Source of the DNA: Flavobacteriales bacterium
Lineage (GTDB): Bacteria; Bacteroidota; Bacteroidia; Flavobacteriales_F; PHOS-HE28
Direction: 5' to 3'
Length of the DNA: 42,743 bases
Assembly (NCBI GenBank): GCA_020847755.1
Contig: JADLBK010000049.1
Coordinates: forward strand, 1-42,743
Below, piece by piece: positions 42,267-42,743 of this stretch. Below the pieces are notes generated by a model. That model worked only from the letters and a program-made list of their open reading frames with translations. It made no database searches and had not been told where the DNA came from. Numbering within the stretch: position 1 is the first letter of the stretch; each line of letters starts with the position of its first letter. Both the position numbers and the translations under genes were made by a program.

Positions 42267-42743
42267 GGCGGCGGAGCAGCTCGGCGAAGCGTTCGGGTTC
42301 GTTCAGGATCACGGTCCGCATGCCGATCGTGGCCACGGGGAGTCCGTCAAGGGGTCCGCCCGGGATCAGCGACCTCAGCCGGGCGGCGTCCTTTTCCGTG
42401 GTGATCAGCAGGTTCGGAGCGGGCGCGAAGGTATCGAATCGCCGTGCCAGCAGGGCCAGGTCGCCGGGGGTGAACGCATGGTGGTCGGGGAACCCCTTGT
42501 GCTCCACCGGTCCGAACAAGGTCCGCACATGCTCCACGAAGGGCTCCGGGTGGGCGATGCCGGTGACCACCAACGCCCCGGCCCGTGGCCCGGAGGGACG
42601 GTCCCAGGGCTGCCCGTCCAACGACCGCGGCGGCTCGTAGGTGATGCCTGCGAAGAACAGCTCCTGGTCCGACCGCAGGTGGAGGCGCTCGCGCCAACGG
42701 GCCTGTTCCTCCGCCGAGGGCCGCTCCGCGCATTTGGTCACCA
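42238..42743 (-). CDS. lpxK: Tetraacyldisaccharide 4'-kinase, C-terminal part (5' end outside window)
   Basis: The frame is open to the window edge and about 168 codons are visible. It begins VTKCAERPSAEEQARWRERL, an internal LpxK segment, then ALVVTGIAHPEPFVEHVRTL, HKGFPDHHAFTPGDLALLAR, LLITTEKDAARLRSL and a final LPVATIGMRTVILNEPERFAELL. LpxK phosphorylates the lipid A disaccharide at the 4' position at the inner membrane; the Walker A part lies outside the window. The last 29 nt overlap the punA start, an unusually long overlap for this operon. Confidence 0.92.
   Translation of the reverse strand, partial: VTKCAERPSAEEQARWRERLHLRSDQELFFAGITYEPPRSLDGQPWDRPSGPRAGALVVTGIAHPEPFVEHVRTLFGPVEHKGFPDHHAFTPGDLALLARRFDTFAPAPNLLITTEKDAARLRSLIPGGPLDGLPVATIGMRTVILNEPERFAELLRRHVGPHPAHR

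Overview
The window is GC-rich chromosomal DNA from a member of the Bacteroidota, most likely a high-GC, uncultured-type Flavobacteriales. The evidence is the combination of type IX secretion system (T9SS) substrates with type A and type B C-terminal sorting domains, a PorP/SprF partner protein, a GWxTD-domain lipoprotein, a DUF4369/TlpA-type lipoprotein, and Bacteroidota-type -7 promoter boxes (TAnnTTTG). Order-level placement is inference. No rRNA, tRNA, CRISPR array, insertion sequence or prophage module is visible. No gene-free stretch exceeds 300 bases; the longest is the 257 bases between 5907 and 6165.

Layout. (1) 1-5907, plus strand: the 3' part of a modular beta-propeller / tail-fibre-like / S74-chaperone surface protein, a T9SS type A cargo with calcium-binding repeats, and a small J-domain/KTSC protein. 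(2) 6165-21725, minus strand: a four-gene surface adhesin operon read from right to left. It encodes a 120-aa secreted protein of unknown function, a 4113-aa SprB-like adhesin with 44 SprB repeats and a gliding-motility-type (type B) sorting domain, a PorP/SprF outer-membrane protein, and an OmpA/PD40 lipoprotein. Its junctions are two ATGA overlaps and a 2-bp gap. (3) 21865-28385, minus strand: a tight six-gene run ung, Omp85-like barrel, YkuD L,D-transpeptidase, rmuC, GWxTD lipoprotein, rlmB. (4) 28514-34847: a 42-aa lipoprotein gene with its own promoter and terminator, a divergent OsmC gene, an outer-membrane-like protein coupled to lipA, a large T9SS type A propeller protein, and gap. (5) 34911-42743, minus strand: lpxK (cut by the window end), punA, gatB, a TlpA-like lipoprotein, an M1 peptidase fused to a barrel-like domain, and lpxH.

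How the parts fit. The adhesin operon is the centre of the window. The type B sorting domain, the adjacent PorP/SprF and the OmpA-type periplasmic anchor are the parts known from SprB-type T9SS export. The small coupled protein at the head of the operon is the least explained component. The adhesin's repeats form ordered blocks of distinct repeat classes, with a higher-order module present three times. The flanking operons mix housekeeping genes (DNA repair, rRNA and tRNA modification, lipoate, glycolysis, purine salvage) with envelope genes (lipid A, peptidoglycan, barrel proteins), packed with 1-nt TGATG and 4-nt ATGA overlaps.
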